NCBI RefSeq assembly: GCF_009906955.1
Contig: NZ_CP047656.1
Coordinates: forward strand, 4,649,001 to 4,713,000
Length of the DNA: 64,000 bases
Origin: Paraglaciecola mesophila
Lineage (GTDB): Bacteria > Pseudomonadota > Gammaproteobacteria > Enterobacterales > Alteromonadaceae
Direction of reading: 5' to 3'
Shown: positions 17,055-24,908 of the stretch, piece by piece
How positions within the stretch are numbered: the first letter of the stretch is position 1
Layout of the letters: each line of letters begins with the position of its first letter
Program-made: the position numbers and the translations under genes
The notes under the pieces: generated by a model
What the model was told of the DNA's origin: nothing
Database searches by the model: none
Seen by the model: the letters and a program-made list of their open reading frames with translations, nothing else

Positions 17055-17354
17055 ATGTTGAATGACTTACTATTTTCGATTCTACCAAGGGAAGGGAAGT
17101 CGCCGATTGCCCATGATGAACTCAAGGTGAAGAAAATTGATAAAAAGGAGGCGCTAAAAAACATTGACGAAGACAGCGCACCTTATCGGGCAGATAAAGA
17201 TGACCCGAGGGAAAAAAAGCGCCAACGTAATAATCAAGAAAATCAGGTTGCTAAACAGCAAGTCGCGTCCCAAAGCACACCAGATAAAAAGCCAAAAGAG
17301 CAGTCTAAAAAGACTGATTCGGATGATCCTAAATTTATTGATATTGAGGTCTAA
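17055..17354 (+). CDS. Small Lys-rich hydrophilic protein, unknown function
   Basis: 99 residues from the ATG at 17055, chosen for GGGAGAG 5-6 bp upstream; the frame is open further upstream without a better site. Begins MLNDLLFSILPREGKSPIAHDELKV, then becomes a charged, low-complexity Lys/Asp/Gln-rich tail with no hydrophobic core, so probably disordered. No family recognised. It ends three bases before the Cys-rich gene, so the two are surely co-transcribed and perhaps act together. Confidence 0.6.
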   Translation: MLNDLLFSILPREGKSPIAHDELKVKKIDKKEALKNIDEDSAPYRADKDDPREKKRQRNNQENQVAKQQVASQSTPDKKPKEQSKKTDSDDPKFIDIEV

Positions 17355-17357
17355 CTT

Positions 17358-17813
17358 ATGGCAACAGCAACCTGTTGGCAGTGTGGTACGTTTCTAGAGG
17401 GCATTATTACCCCTGTATCTCGCCGCGAAGAATGTAGCCAATGCCAAACGGATATACATGCGTGCAAAATGTGTCTTTATTACGATGCGCAAAATCGCAC
17501 TGGCTGTGATGAAGAGCGCGCAGAGTATATCGTTGACAAAGAGCGGGCAAACTTTTGCGAGTACTACGGGTTATCCAGCAAAGCGTTTGATGACACTAAG
17601 CTAGACAAACAGCGTCAAGCGAAGGCGCAACTTGCTGCTTTATTTGGTGATGACACAGACGATAATATTAAAAGTGACACTGAGGTCGAAAATAGACCTA
17701 AAGGGAGTTACTCCATTGATCCTGATGATAAAGGTAGCGCTTCAGATTTAATAGAACATGAAACACCCGCACAAGCCGCTGAACGTAAATTACGAGCGTT
17801 GCTGAACCAATAA
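17358..17813 (+). CDS. Cys-rich zinc-ribbon-like conserved protein
   Basis: 151 residues. The first ~75 carry eight cysteines in metal-binding spacing: CWQC (6-9), CSQC (~28-31), CKMC (~38-41), then GC and FC, within PVSRREECSQCQTDIHACKM and DKERANFCEYYGL. This resembles a conserved proteobacterial family of unknown role, recognised by the ...HxCxxC...DKxRANFC pattern. The C-terminal half is acidic and probably flexible, ending in a helix (AAERKLRALLNQ). Zinc binding is inferred from the cysteines. Cytosolic; no signal peptide. Second gene of a two-gene unit. Confidence 0.75.
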   Translation: MATATCWQCGTFLEGIITPVSRREECSQCQTDIHACKMCLYYDAQNRTGCDEERAEYIVDKERANFCEYYGLSSKAFDDTKLDKQRQAKAQLAALFGDDTDDNIKSDTEVENRPKGSYSIDPDDKGSASDLIEHETPAQAAERKLRALLNQ

Positions 17814-17844
17814 GAAGCGACTTTTATACCAAAAATTCTACTTA

Positions 17845-17875
17845 ACGAGACGCAGACTTGTTTCATTCGTCTCGT
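17845..17875 (+). terminator. Hairpin downstream of the Cys-rich gene
   Basis: ACGAGACG / CGTCTCGT, a perfect 8-bp stem with a 15-nt loop. No T tract follows, so intrinsic termination is uncertain. Confidence 0.35.
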
Positions 17876-17987
17876 ATATCAATCTCTTGTTTACATTTTA
17901 TTTACCATTTCAATTTGAAATAACTCCATAATATCAATTGGTTGCAATTTGGGTTGTGTATCTTTTGTTTAAACCGTACACAACTAT

Positions 17988-18016
17988 TTGACAAATTATA
18001 GGGAGTGCCTTAACTT
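17988..18016 (+). promoter_or_regulatory. Sigma-70 promoter of the reductase/dioxygenase/sulfite dehydrogenase operon
   Basis: Perfect TTGACA (17988-17993), exactly 17 bp, then TAACTT (18011-18016). The same two hexamers with the same spacing occur before the GH31 gene (39237-39265). Confidence 0.8.
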
Positions 18017-18036
18017 ATGTCTTATATAAGACATAA
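18015..18036 (+). promoter_or_regulatory. 22-bp perfect palindromic operator
   Basis: A perfect palindrome of 22 bp with core TGTCTTATATAAGACA, extended by TTA on the left and TAA on the right. It overlaps the last two bases of the -10 and the start point, the position of a repressor site, 60 bp before the aldo/keto reductase start. Variants sit in the same position at 33925-33946 and 39217-39238. The shape fits a dimeric GntR- or LacI-type regulator, but no such gene is in the window. Confidence 0.85.
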
Positions 18037-18095
18037 TATTGAATTTAATTAGCGTCTTTTTATTACTTGTAGCCTTTTACCCTAGGAATGATTGT

Positions 18096-19061
18096 ATGTC
18101 ACTTAGTCAGAGCAAAATGCCAAAAGTCGGTTTCGGCCTTTGGAAAATCCCCCAAGATATTTGTGCAGATGCTGTTTACGAAGCCATCAAAGCAGGTTAT
18201 CGCCATTTAGACAGCGCTTGTGATTACGGTAACGAAGTACAAGTTGGTCAAGGGATTAAGCGCGCCATCGACGAAGGACTGTGTACTCGAGAAGACCTTT
18301 GGATCACCTCCAAGTTATGGAATACCTATCATGCTAAAGAGCATGTGCAACAAGCAATTGAGCGTTCATTGTCAGATCTTCAGTTAGAATATTTAGACTT
18401 GTACTTGATTCATTTCCCTATCGCTCAGCCGTTCGTTGCTTTCGACGATCGTTATCCGCCTGAGTGGATCACCGACCCGAGCGCGGAAAATCCTAAAATG
18501 GAATTGGCCCCGGTACCTTTGTTTGAAACATGGCAAGCCATGGAAGCCTTGGTCGAAAAAGGCCTGACCAAAGAAATTGGTGTATGTAACTACAACACAG
18601 GTTTGCTAAACGATTTGATGGCCTATGCCAAAATCAAGCCTGCCATGTTGCAAGTAGAATCACACCCTTATTTGACTCAAGCGCGTTTAATGAAATTGGC
18701 CAAGCAATACGACATTCAAGTGACAGCCTTTTCACCCCTTGGCGCATTGTCATACCTTGAACTGGATATGGCAGGTGCTGCTGAATCTGTACTTGAACAA
18801 AGTGTTGTTAAAGCTGCGGCCCAGCGTTTAGGTAAAACGCCTGCTCAAGTCGTACTTCGTTGGGGCGTTCAACGGGGCAATGCGATTATTCCTAAAACCT
18901 CTAAACCTGAGCGCTTAGCGGAAAACTTAGCCATTTTTGACTTCGAATTGTCGCAGCAAGAAATGGACGATATCAATGCCTTGAACAGCAACCGCCGTTT
19001 TAATGATCCTGGCCATTTCTGTGCAGAAGCATTTAATACTTTTTATCCAATCTACGATTAG
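18096..19061 (+). CDS. Aldo/keto reductase (xylose-reductase-like)
   Basis: 321 residues from the ATG at 18096 (AGGA 8 bp upstream); an upstream TTG would add a spurious segment overlapping the promoter region. (beta/alpha)8 NADPH-dependent reductase with the full catalytic tetrad Asp39, Tyr44, Lys73 and His106 (GYRHLDSACDYGNE, LWITSKLWN, LYLIHFPI) and the cofactor loop AIIPKTSKPERLAENL. Nearest in look to xylose/aldose reductases, so a sugar aldehyde is a likely substrate. First gene of an operon with a dioxygenase 9 bp downstream and a sulfite dehydrogenase. In that context it may reduce a 6-aldehyde sugar left after desulfonation, the role of the aldo/keto reductase in the sulfo-SMO pathway of Agrobacterium. 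The substrate is inference. Confidence 0.88.
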   Translation: MSLSQSKMPKVGFGLWKIPQDICADAVYEAIKAGYRHLDSACDYGNEVQVGQGIKRAIDEGLCTREDLWITSKLWNTYHAKEHVQQAIERSLSDLQLEYLDLYLIHFPIAQPFVAFDDRYPPEWITDPSAENPKMELAPVPLFETWQAMEALVEKGLTKEIGVCNYNTGLLNDLMAYAKIKPAMLQVESHPYLTQARLMKLAKQYDIQVTAFSPLGALSYLELDMAGAAESVLEQSVVKAAAQRLGKTPAQVVLRWGVQRGNAIIPKTSKPERLAENLAIFDFELSQQEMDDINALNSNRRFNDPGHFCAEAFNTFYPIYD

Positions 19062-19070
19062 GGTGTCCTT

Positions 19071-20060
19071 ATGTCAGAACAAGCGATTAACTATGTTGAT
19101 GTACCTCATCAACTCAAAAGCGGTGATTCAGTTTTCCCTCGAGTCGTACTAAACGATGGCTCTTTGCAGACTTTAGATGAATGCGCCGCATGGATTGAAC
19201 AAAATAAAGCCGCACTTGAAGCTGAACTAAAAGAGTCAGGAGCGATTTTGTTTCGTGGTTTCCCACTTAATTCAGCGGAAACGTTTGATGAGTTTTCGAA
19301 TGCGTTTGGCTATCCAAACTTTACCTACAAAGAATCCTTGTCAAACGCGGTGCGTATTAATTTTACAGAGCGAGTGTTTACTGCCAATGAAGCACCTAAA
19401 CATGTAGAAATATTTTTGCATCACGAAATGGCCCAAACGCCTATTTCACCAAGCAAGGTATTTTTCTTCTGTAAAACAGCCGCGGATGAGGGTGGGGCAA
19501 CGCCTATTTGTCGGTCTGATTTGTTGTTCGCTGAGCTAAAAGCGCAACAACCTGCATTAGCACAAGACTTTATCAATAAAGGCTTGAAATACACTACGCA
19601 TATGCCAAGCGAAAACGATGTGAACTCTGGTCAAGGGCGCAGTTGGAAAAGCACGCTAAGCGTTGAAAGCCAAGCAGAAGCGGAAGCGAAGCTAAAAGAA
19701 CTCGGTTACAGCTGGAAATGGACGGAAGATGGTGGTTTACGCGCTACTACGCCGGTTCTGCCAGCCGTTGTGAAGCTAGAAAACGGTAAAGAAGTTTTCT
19801 ACAACCAACTTATTGCCGCGTTTATGGGCTGGAAGGGCGTACGTGAAAATCCTTCAAGTGCGATTACCTTTGGCGATGGCAGTGCTATTCCTGTTGAAGG
19901 TTTACAATTGGCAACGGATTTAGCCAAAGACTACACCTTTGATCTGCCGTGGCAGGACGGTGATGTTGCCTTGGTTGATAACTACATGAGTATGCACGGA
20001 CGTCGTTCATATTCTGGTGAGCGCAAGCGTGAAGTGCTAGTCGCATTAGCCATGGATTAA
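19071..20060 (+). CDS. Fe(II)/2-oxoglutarate dioxygenase, TauD/SyrP-like
   Basis: 329 residues of the TauD/TfdA superfamily. Iron ligands: His117-X-Glu119 in FLHHEMAQTP and the distal His309 in VDNYMSMHGRRSY; the 2-oxoglutarate-binding Arg is in GERKREVLVAL near the end. The facial triad uses Glu rather than the Asp of classical TauD, as in SyrP-like members. Such enzymes hydroxylate C-H bonds; when the carbon bears a sulfonate, sulfite leaves and an aldehyde remains. The neighbours (sugar-type reductase, exporter, sulfite dehydrogenase) support a sulfonate-cleaving role, but the substrate cannot be read from the sequence. Confidence 0.85.
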   Translation: MSEQAINYVDVPHQLKSGDSVFPRVVLNDGSLQTLDECAAWIEQNKAALEAELKESGAILFRGFPLNSAETFDEFSNAFGYPNFTYKESLSNAVRINFTERVFTANEAPKHVEIFLHHEMAQTPISPSKVFFFCKTAADEGGATPICRSDLLFAELKAQQPALAQDFINKGLKYTTHMPSENDVNSGQGRSWKSTLSVESQAEAEAKLKELGYSWKWTEDGGLRATTPVLPAVVKLENGKEVFYNQLIAAFMGWKGVRENPSSAITFGDGSAIPVEGLQLATDLAKDYTFDLPWQDGDVALVDNYMSMHGRRSYSGERKREVLVALAMD

Positions 20061-20126
20061 TTACGCAGCTCTCGTAATACATCTTAACAATCTTAAACGC
20101 CCACCTAAATTCAGGTAGTGATAAAT

Positions 20127-21107
20127 ATGGATAAAATAAAAACATTGCTACCTGGCATTATGGTGGCGACAACTGTGGGCATGGCGGCGCTTTTTTTAAG
20201 TGAGCATTACGGTGCGCCCGCCATGCTATTTGCCTTATTGTTAGGCATCGCCATGTCCTTTCTACATCAAGGTACGCAATGTAAAACAGGTATTGAATTT
20301 ACTGCCAGTACCATACTGCGTATCGGCGTAGCACTACTTGGATTACGGATTGCCTTTGGGGATCTAATCGCACTGGGTTGGAAAACAGGCCTGTTGCTCG
20401 TGGTGGCCATCATGAGCACTATTTTGCTTGGTATCGTGTTAGCCAAAGCATTTGGTTTACAAAAACGTTTTGGCGTACTCACTGGCGGAGCTGTTGGGAT
20501 ATGCGGTGCGTCGGCTGCAATGGCGATTTCTGCTGTGTTGCCTGAAGGCAAAGATAAAGATCGCGACACCCTGTTAACCATCATTGGGGTGACAGCATTA
20601 TCGACTATGGCCATGGTGGTTTATCCTATTATCGCTGGCATGTTAGGGCTAGATGAAACAGCCACCAGTATTTTCCTTGGAGGTACTATTCATGACGTGG
20701 CTCAAGTAGTGGGTGCAGGCTATTCAGTCTCAGAGCAAACAGGGGTGTTAGCAACGCTGACCAAATTGGTACGTGTCGCCCTGTTGATGCCGGTCGTGGT
20801 GTGTATTTTGTTGGTGCTGCGGATGAATATGGATAAAACTAGTAATGCAAAAGCCCCAGGTATTCCATTGTTTTTAATCGGTTTTGTTATTTTAATGAGC
20901 ATTAATAGCGTGGTAGCCTTGCCAGAGGCATTGACCAAAATATCTACCGATATCTCACGTTTTGCATTAGTTATCGCCATCGCGGCGATTGGTATGAAAT
21001 CAAATTTAAGTCAATTATTGACGGTTGGTTTCAAACCTATTTTGCTGCTGATGCTAGAAACGGCATGGATTGCTGGATTGATATTGGTATGCCTTCCATA
21101 TCTTTAA
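20127..21107 (+). CDS. YeiH/UPF0324 family membrane transporter (putative sulfate/sulfite exporter)
   Basis: 326 residues from the ATG at 20127; a GTG at 20118 is too near the AGGTAG. About ten transmembrane helices. Family marks: LLGLRIAFGDL, FGVLTGGAVGICGASAAMAISAVLP, FLGGTIHDVAQVVGAGYSVS and ALVIAIAAIGMKSNL. The family is annotated as putative sulfate exporters and often accompanies sulfonate-degradation genes. Placed between the dioxygenase (66 bp) and a periplasmic sulfite dehydrogenase (23 bp), it may carry sulfite out of the cytosol for oxidation. Transport direction and substrate are inferred. Confidence 0.85.
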   Translation: MDKIKTLLPGIMVATTVGMAALFLSEHYGAPAMLFALLLGIAMSFLHQGTQCKTGIEFTASTILRIGVALLGLRIAFGDLIALGWKTGLLLVVAIMSTILLGIVLAKAFGLQKRFGVLTGGAVGICGASAAMAISAVLPEGKDKDRDTLLTIIGVTALSTMAMVVYPIIAGMLGLDETATSIFLGGTIHDVAQVVGAGYSVSEQTGVLATLTKLVRVALLMPVVVCILLVLRMNMDKTSNAKAPGIPLFLIGFVILMSINSVVALPEALTKISTDISRFALVIAIAAIGMKSNLSQLLTVGFKPILLLMLETAWIAGLILVCLPYL

Positions 21108-21130
21108 ATTTTCTTAAAAGAGGTGATGTC

Positions 21131-22495
21131 ATGAAACCAGCACAGGCCAAGCCTGAGTCTATTTTTTCTTCTGCCAATGAGCCTTCGGCAATTTCCAATG
21201 ATTCAAATACCGAATCTGTTTCAAATGTATCTTTATCTGACGCAGCGTCTTCATCCCTAGCACCCGAGGCGAGTGCGTCTCGTGGCTTATCTCGTCGTCG
21301 CTTTATATTAGGACTTGGCGCATTCGCTGGGGCGCAAAGCTTATTAGCGCCGATTCTCCCTTCAGGTATGATTTCAAGTGCGTTTGCGCAAACAAATAGC
21401 CCGTCCACAATTGTGGGCAAAAGTGCGGGCTTGGTGGTGTTGAATGACCGCCCTATTAATGCAGAAACGCCTGCACATATGTTGGATGACAAGATCACCA
21501 AAGCTGAAAATATGTTTGTGCGTAACAATGGTATTCCCCCTAGTGAAATAGACCCGCAAACCTGGGTGCTAACCATAGAGGGTGAATCTGCCAAGCAGCG
21601 CAAACAATATAGCCTAGCTGATCTAAAAGAGAAGTTTACGCATCATAGTTACCAGTTGACACTAGAGTGCGGCGGCAATGGACGTGCTGAGTTTAGCCCA
21701 GGTGCCAAAGGCAACCAGTGGACCACAGGTGCGGTAGCATGTCCGAAATGGACAGGCGTACGCTTAGCCGACGTACTTAAAGACGTAGGGATAAAAGACG
21801 ACGCGGTTTACATTGGTTACTACGGTAAAGATACGCACATTAGCGGCGATCCGAGCAAAGAAGCAATCTCTCGCGGTGTGCCAATCAGCAAAGCGTTAGA
21901 AGAAGAAAACCTCATTGCTTGGGCGATGAACGACGCCGATATTCCGCTGATGAACGGGCATCCACTGCGTTTGGTTATAGGCGGGTGGCCTGCATCTACC
22001 TCGGGGAAATGGCTTGAGCGTATTGTGATCCGCGACCAAGTGCATGACGGCGCGAAAATGGCGGCACCTGCTTATCGTGTTCCTTGTGAGCCCGTTGCGC
22101 CGGGTAGCAAAGTGGCGGATGAAGACATGTGTATTATTCACGCTATGCCTGTTAAGTCGCTTATTACGTTTCCTAAATCGGGGGAAAATCATAAACAGTC
22201 AGAAGCATTTGCCGTACGCGGGCATGCGTGGGCAGGTGATAAAAGCGTAAAGCAGGTTCAAATTTCTATCGACTTTGGTCAAACTTGGCAACAAGCCAAG
22301 GTTGAAAAACCGGTTAATCGCAATGCTTGGCAGCAATGGCAGAGCGAAGTTCAGTTTCCCTCCAAGGGCTACTTTGAGGTTTGGGCTAAGGCGACAGACA
22401 ATGAAGGCGTCAGCCAGCCTATGATTTTGCCGGGCTGGAACCCCAAAGGATATCTAAACAATGCGTGCCATCGCGTTGCTGTGCAGGTAGTGTGA
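21131..22495 (+). CDS. Periplasmic molybdenum sulfite dehydrogenase, catalytic subunit (SorA-like)
   Basis: 454 residues from the ATG at 21131 (AGAGGTGA upstream). A Tat signal (SRRRFILGLGAFAG, residues 54-67) follows an unusually long Ser/Ala-rich N-terminal tail of ~53 residues. The molybdopterin-binding sulfite oxidase domain shows TLECGGNGRAEF with Mo-ligand Cys180, then a Mo-co dimerisation domain (~345-454; VKQVQISIDFGQTWQQA, YFEVWAKATDNEGVSQP, LPGWNPKGYLNNACHRV). It oxidises sulfite to sulfate and passes electrons to the cytochrome encoded 2 bp downstream. No heme domain is fused, so the SorA/SorB arrangement fits. Confidence 0.92.
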   Translation: MKPAQAKPESIFSSANEPSAISNDSNTESVSNVSLSDAASSSLAPEASASRGLSRRRFILGLGAFAGAQSLLAPILPSGMISSAFAQTNSPSTIVGKSAGLVVLNDRPINAETPAHMLDDKITKAENMFVRNNGIPPSEIDPQTWVLTIEGESAKQRKQYSLADLKEKFTHHSYQLTLECGGNGRAEFSPGAKGNQWTTGAVACPKWTGVRLADVLKDVGIKDDAVYIGYYGKDTHISGDPSKEAISRGVPISKALEEENLIAWAMNDADIPLMNGHPLRLVIGGWPASTSGKWLERIVIRDQVHDGAKMAAPAYRVPCEPVAPGSKVADEDMCIIHAMPVKSLITFPKSGENHKQSEAFAVRGHAWAGDKSVKQVQISIDFGQTWQQAKVEKPVNRNAWQQWQSEVQFPSKGYFEVWAKATDNEGVSQPMILPGWNPKGYLNNACHRVAVQVV

Positions 22496-22497
22496 GG

Positions 22498-22881
22498 ATG
22501 CTAGATTTAACCTTTACATCGTTGCCTGCTAAACGCTTGCTCACAGGATTATTTTGTTTTTATATGACTTGCACTTCGCCAGCTTGGGCGAGCGAGCTGG
22601 GAGACAAAGCACAAATCGATTCAGCATCTGGGCTCGTGATACAGCCCGGGTTTGAAATGGTGAGGGCCCACTGTACTGCCTGTCATTCTGCTAAATTGGT
22701 GACTCAAAACCACATGAGTAGAGAGCGCTGGCTAAGTACAATTCGCTGGATGCAGAAAACCCAGAATTTGTGGGCACTGCCTCGAGAGGACGAAATACTC
22801 GATTATTTGAGTGCTAATTATGGTGAGCGAGATATGGGCCGAAGGGCACCGCTGCCAGCGCATTTGATGCCGAAAAGTTGA
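22498..22881 (+). CDS. Cytochrome c subunit of sulfite dehydrogenase (SorB-like)
   Basis: 127 residues from the ATG at 22498, two bases after the stop of the molybdenum subunit. Signal peptide (KRLLTGLFCFYMTCTSPAWA, cleavage near Ala31), then one c-type heme site Cys59-Thr-Ala-Cys62-His63 (RAHCTACHSAKLV) and a Met-containing helix region as distal-ligand candidate. It should accept electrons from sulfite oxidation and pass them to the respiratory chain, e.g. a cytochrome c oxidase. Last gene of the operon; a strong terminator follows. Confidence 0.9.
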   Translation: MLDLTFTSLPAKRLLTGLFCFYMTCTSPAWASELGDKAQIDSASGLVIQPGFEMVRAHCTACHSAKLVTQNHMSRERWLSTIRWMQKTQNLWALPREDEILDYLSANYGERDMGRRAPLPAHLMPKS

Positions 22882-22895
22882 GTTTACATCTTTTG

Positions 22896-22922
22896 AAGCC
22901 TAGCCCGTGCTAGGCTTTTTTA
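22896..22922 (+). terminator. Terminator after the sulfite dehydrogenase operon
   Basis: AAGCCTAG / CTAGGCTT stem with a 6-nt loop followed by six T, 15 bp after the cytochrome stop. Confidence 0.9.
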
Positions 22923-22941
22923 TGCCTGACTATGCATTGAG

Positions 22942-23649
22942 TTAGTCAGTGCATGGCAGTTCGTAAACCAACTCTTGTACGCTTTTAGGAATACTGCGAT
23001 AGCGCTTATCGATATGTAAACGCGCGGCCATGGTGTCTTCAAACAACATAAAATGACGGAGTAAGCATTCGTCGAGATCGTCAGTTTCATCAGACCAAGT
23101 TTCTTTCAAAAATGGGGTTAGAGAAGCTGCCGCATGAGCATACATCATGATTTGCCATTTTATATCCCACATTCGAATCTTTGCCTCCGGCAGGAGAGTG
23201 TTATGCGCGTTAACTAAACCTTCAACAAAGTCTTCGATATCTTCACCGCTGCCTAGAAAATAATCGAGAAGGGCGTCTTCTTGGCGTACTGCATCGGCAA
23301 TTAATTGTACTGGGCGTTTAAAAAGCAGCATATAGGCCATCATTCGCTTAATAAACTCGAATAGTTGTACGTTGGCAGGAGCGGTTTTAGGAATGTTCTG
23401 ATAGACAGTTGCCACATATTTTACGATAAATTCGTGCAGCTCATCGCTGATGTCGTGCCAAATTTTTTCTTTGCTACCGAAATGATGGCGTATCAGACTA
23501 TGAGAAACGCCGGCTTTTTCACTGATATTGCGCAGAGAAACACGTTCATATCCGAGTTCACAGAACAGCTCTGCGGCAACCTGTAATATCTCGACCTTTG
23601 TTTGCTCTGCGTCTTGAGCACTTCTTCGGCCTTGCTTTCTTTCACTCAT
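22942..23649 (-). CDS. TetR/AcrR family regulator
   Basis: 235 residues. The N-terminal TetR helix-turn-helix is at ~15-62 (TKVEILQVAAELFCELGYERVSLRNISEKAGVSHSLIRHHFGSKEKIW); the rest is a helical ligand-binding domain without a recognised subclass. Divergent from the RND efflux operon with a 170-bp gap, so it most likely represses that pump and itself. The gap has an imperfect palindrome TCCAGTTGGA near 23718 as a possible operator. Confidence 0.88.
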   Translation of the reverse strand: MSERKQGRRSAQDAEQTKVEILQVAAELFCELGYERVSLRNISEKAGVSHSLIRHHFGSKEKIWHDISDELHEFIVKYVATVYQNIPKTAPANVQLFEFIKRMMAYMLLFKRPVQLIADAVRQEDALLDYFLGSGEDIEDFVEGLVNAHNTLLPEAKIRMWDIKWQIMMYAHAAASLTPFLKETWSDETDDLDECLLRHFMLFEDTMAARLHIDKRYRSIPKSVQELVYELPCTD

Positions 23650-23819
23650 AATTTTTCAACTTAACGATCTTCTTAAGCGCGTTTCCGCTTATGCTAATGT
23701 CTGCAATATTATATTGTCCAGTTGGAAAATAATACTTGATCTAGCTATTACTTTCAATATACTGCACGTCTGTATAGTAAATTGCTGTACAAGTGGCTAA
23801 TAAAATAGAGATATGTGTG

Positions 23820-24908
23820 ATGGTTAATCGAAAATTGCGTTGGGTGTTCGGCATAGCTTTGTTTAACTTGGTTGTTGCTGGGGGATTAAGTGGGTGTGAC
23901 AGTGTTAATTCCCAAGAAATGGCGGAACAAAACACTAACAAGGTCATTAAGCCGGTGAAGTTAGTTAAAATACCGGATCTTAACCAGCAACAGGTAAATC
24001 CTTTTATTGCAAAGTTAGATGCCACTGAGCGGGCAATCTTGTCGTTTAATGTGTCCGGTGAAATTGCCTCAGCGATGCCACATATGGGGCAGCAAATTAA
24101 GAAGGGGGAACTCTTAGCCAGCCTTGATCCAACGGATTATCAATTAGCATTAGATGCGCGACAAGCTGAATATGATTTAGCTAGAACACAATATCTTCGT
24201 GCTAAGGCGCTGATTGAAGAGACGTTGATCAGCAAGGACCAATTCGACCAAAACGAAACGAATTATAAAGTGGCGAAGGCGCTGCTTGAACAAGCTAAAA
24301 CTGACTTAACCTATACCAAAATACGGGCTCCTTTTGATGGGGTGGTGTCATTAACTAACGCAGAAGCGCATCAAGTTGTCGCAGCAAAACAACCGGTAAT
24401 GAAAGTGCTTAACAATGCACTGATGGACGTGGTTTTCACTGTGCCGGTGAGCTATGTATCTCAATACGGGGTAGAGAATATTAGTCGCTCGGCGGTATGG
24501 GTCACGATGGACTTTGCCCGCGACAGAAAGCTAGAAGCGCGTTTTAAAGAGATTTCAACTCAGCCTAATATCGATACCAACAGTTATACCGCACGTGTGA
24601 CGGTACGTCGTCCCGATGATCTAACTTTGCTGTCGGGTATGAGCGGACAAGTAAATATCGTCGCTCCTGACCAAACCAGTTTGTTTACTTTACCGAAAAG
24701 CGCTTGGATTAGCCGGGACGCGAGCAGTGGGTATGTATGGAAGTTTTCTGCATCACAAGGCGTCGTAAACAAAACACTGGTTGGGTTAGACGAAAATGGT
24801 TTTATACAAAGTGGCTTACAGCAAGGTGATTTAGTAGTGGAAACAGGGATTAATGGTCTCAAGGAAGGGCAGAAAGTGAAACCTTGGGTCGAAGAGGATG
24901 GCATTTAA
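23820..24908 (+). CDS. RND efflux periplasmic adaptor lipoprotein 1
   Basis: 362 residues from the ATG at 23820. Lipobox ...VVAGGLSGC (Cys near residue 26) predicts an inner-membrane-anchored lipoprotein. HlyD/AcrA-like membrane fusion protein: barrel-sandwich halves (ILSFNVSGEIASAMPHMGQQIKKGELLASLDPTDYQLAL and YTKIRAPFDGVVSLTNAEAHQVV) around an alpha-hairpin, then beta-barrel and membrane-proximal domains. It shares one base with the second adaptor gene. No outer-membrane channel gene is linked, so a TolC-type channel from elsewhere must be used. Confidence 0.9.
   Translation: MVNRKLRWVFGIALFNLVVAGGLSGCDSVNSQEMAEQNTNKVIKPVKLVKIPDLNQQQVNPFIAKLDATERAILSFNVSGEIASAMPHMGQQIKKGELLASLDPTDYQLALDARQAEYDLARTQYLRAKALIEETLISKDQFDQNETNYKVAKALLEQAKTDLTYTKIRAPFDGVVSLTNAEAHQVVAAKQPVMKVLNNALMDVVFTVPVSYVSQYGVENISRSAVWVTMDFARDRKLEARFKEISTQPNIDTNSYTARVTVRRPDDLTLLSGMSGQVNIVAPDQTSLFTLPKSAWISRDASSGYVWKFSASQGVVNKTLVGLDENGFIQSGLQQGDLVVETGINGLKEGQKVKPWVEEDGI

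Noticed and set aside
16889..17164. 91-codon minus-strand frame
   Set aside because: Opposes the Lys-rich gene, which has the better ribosome binding site and the tight link to the Cys-rich gene.
21037..21603. 188-codon minus-strand frame opposite the sulfite dehydrogenase gene
   Set aside because: Overlaps two well-supported genes and shows no recognisable domain.
22942..23649. TetR-family protein as the regulator of the palindrome CTTATATAAG
   Set aside because: Its own intergenic region lacks the palindrome, and its position points to the RND operon.
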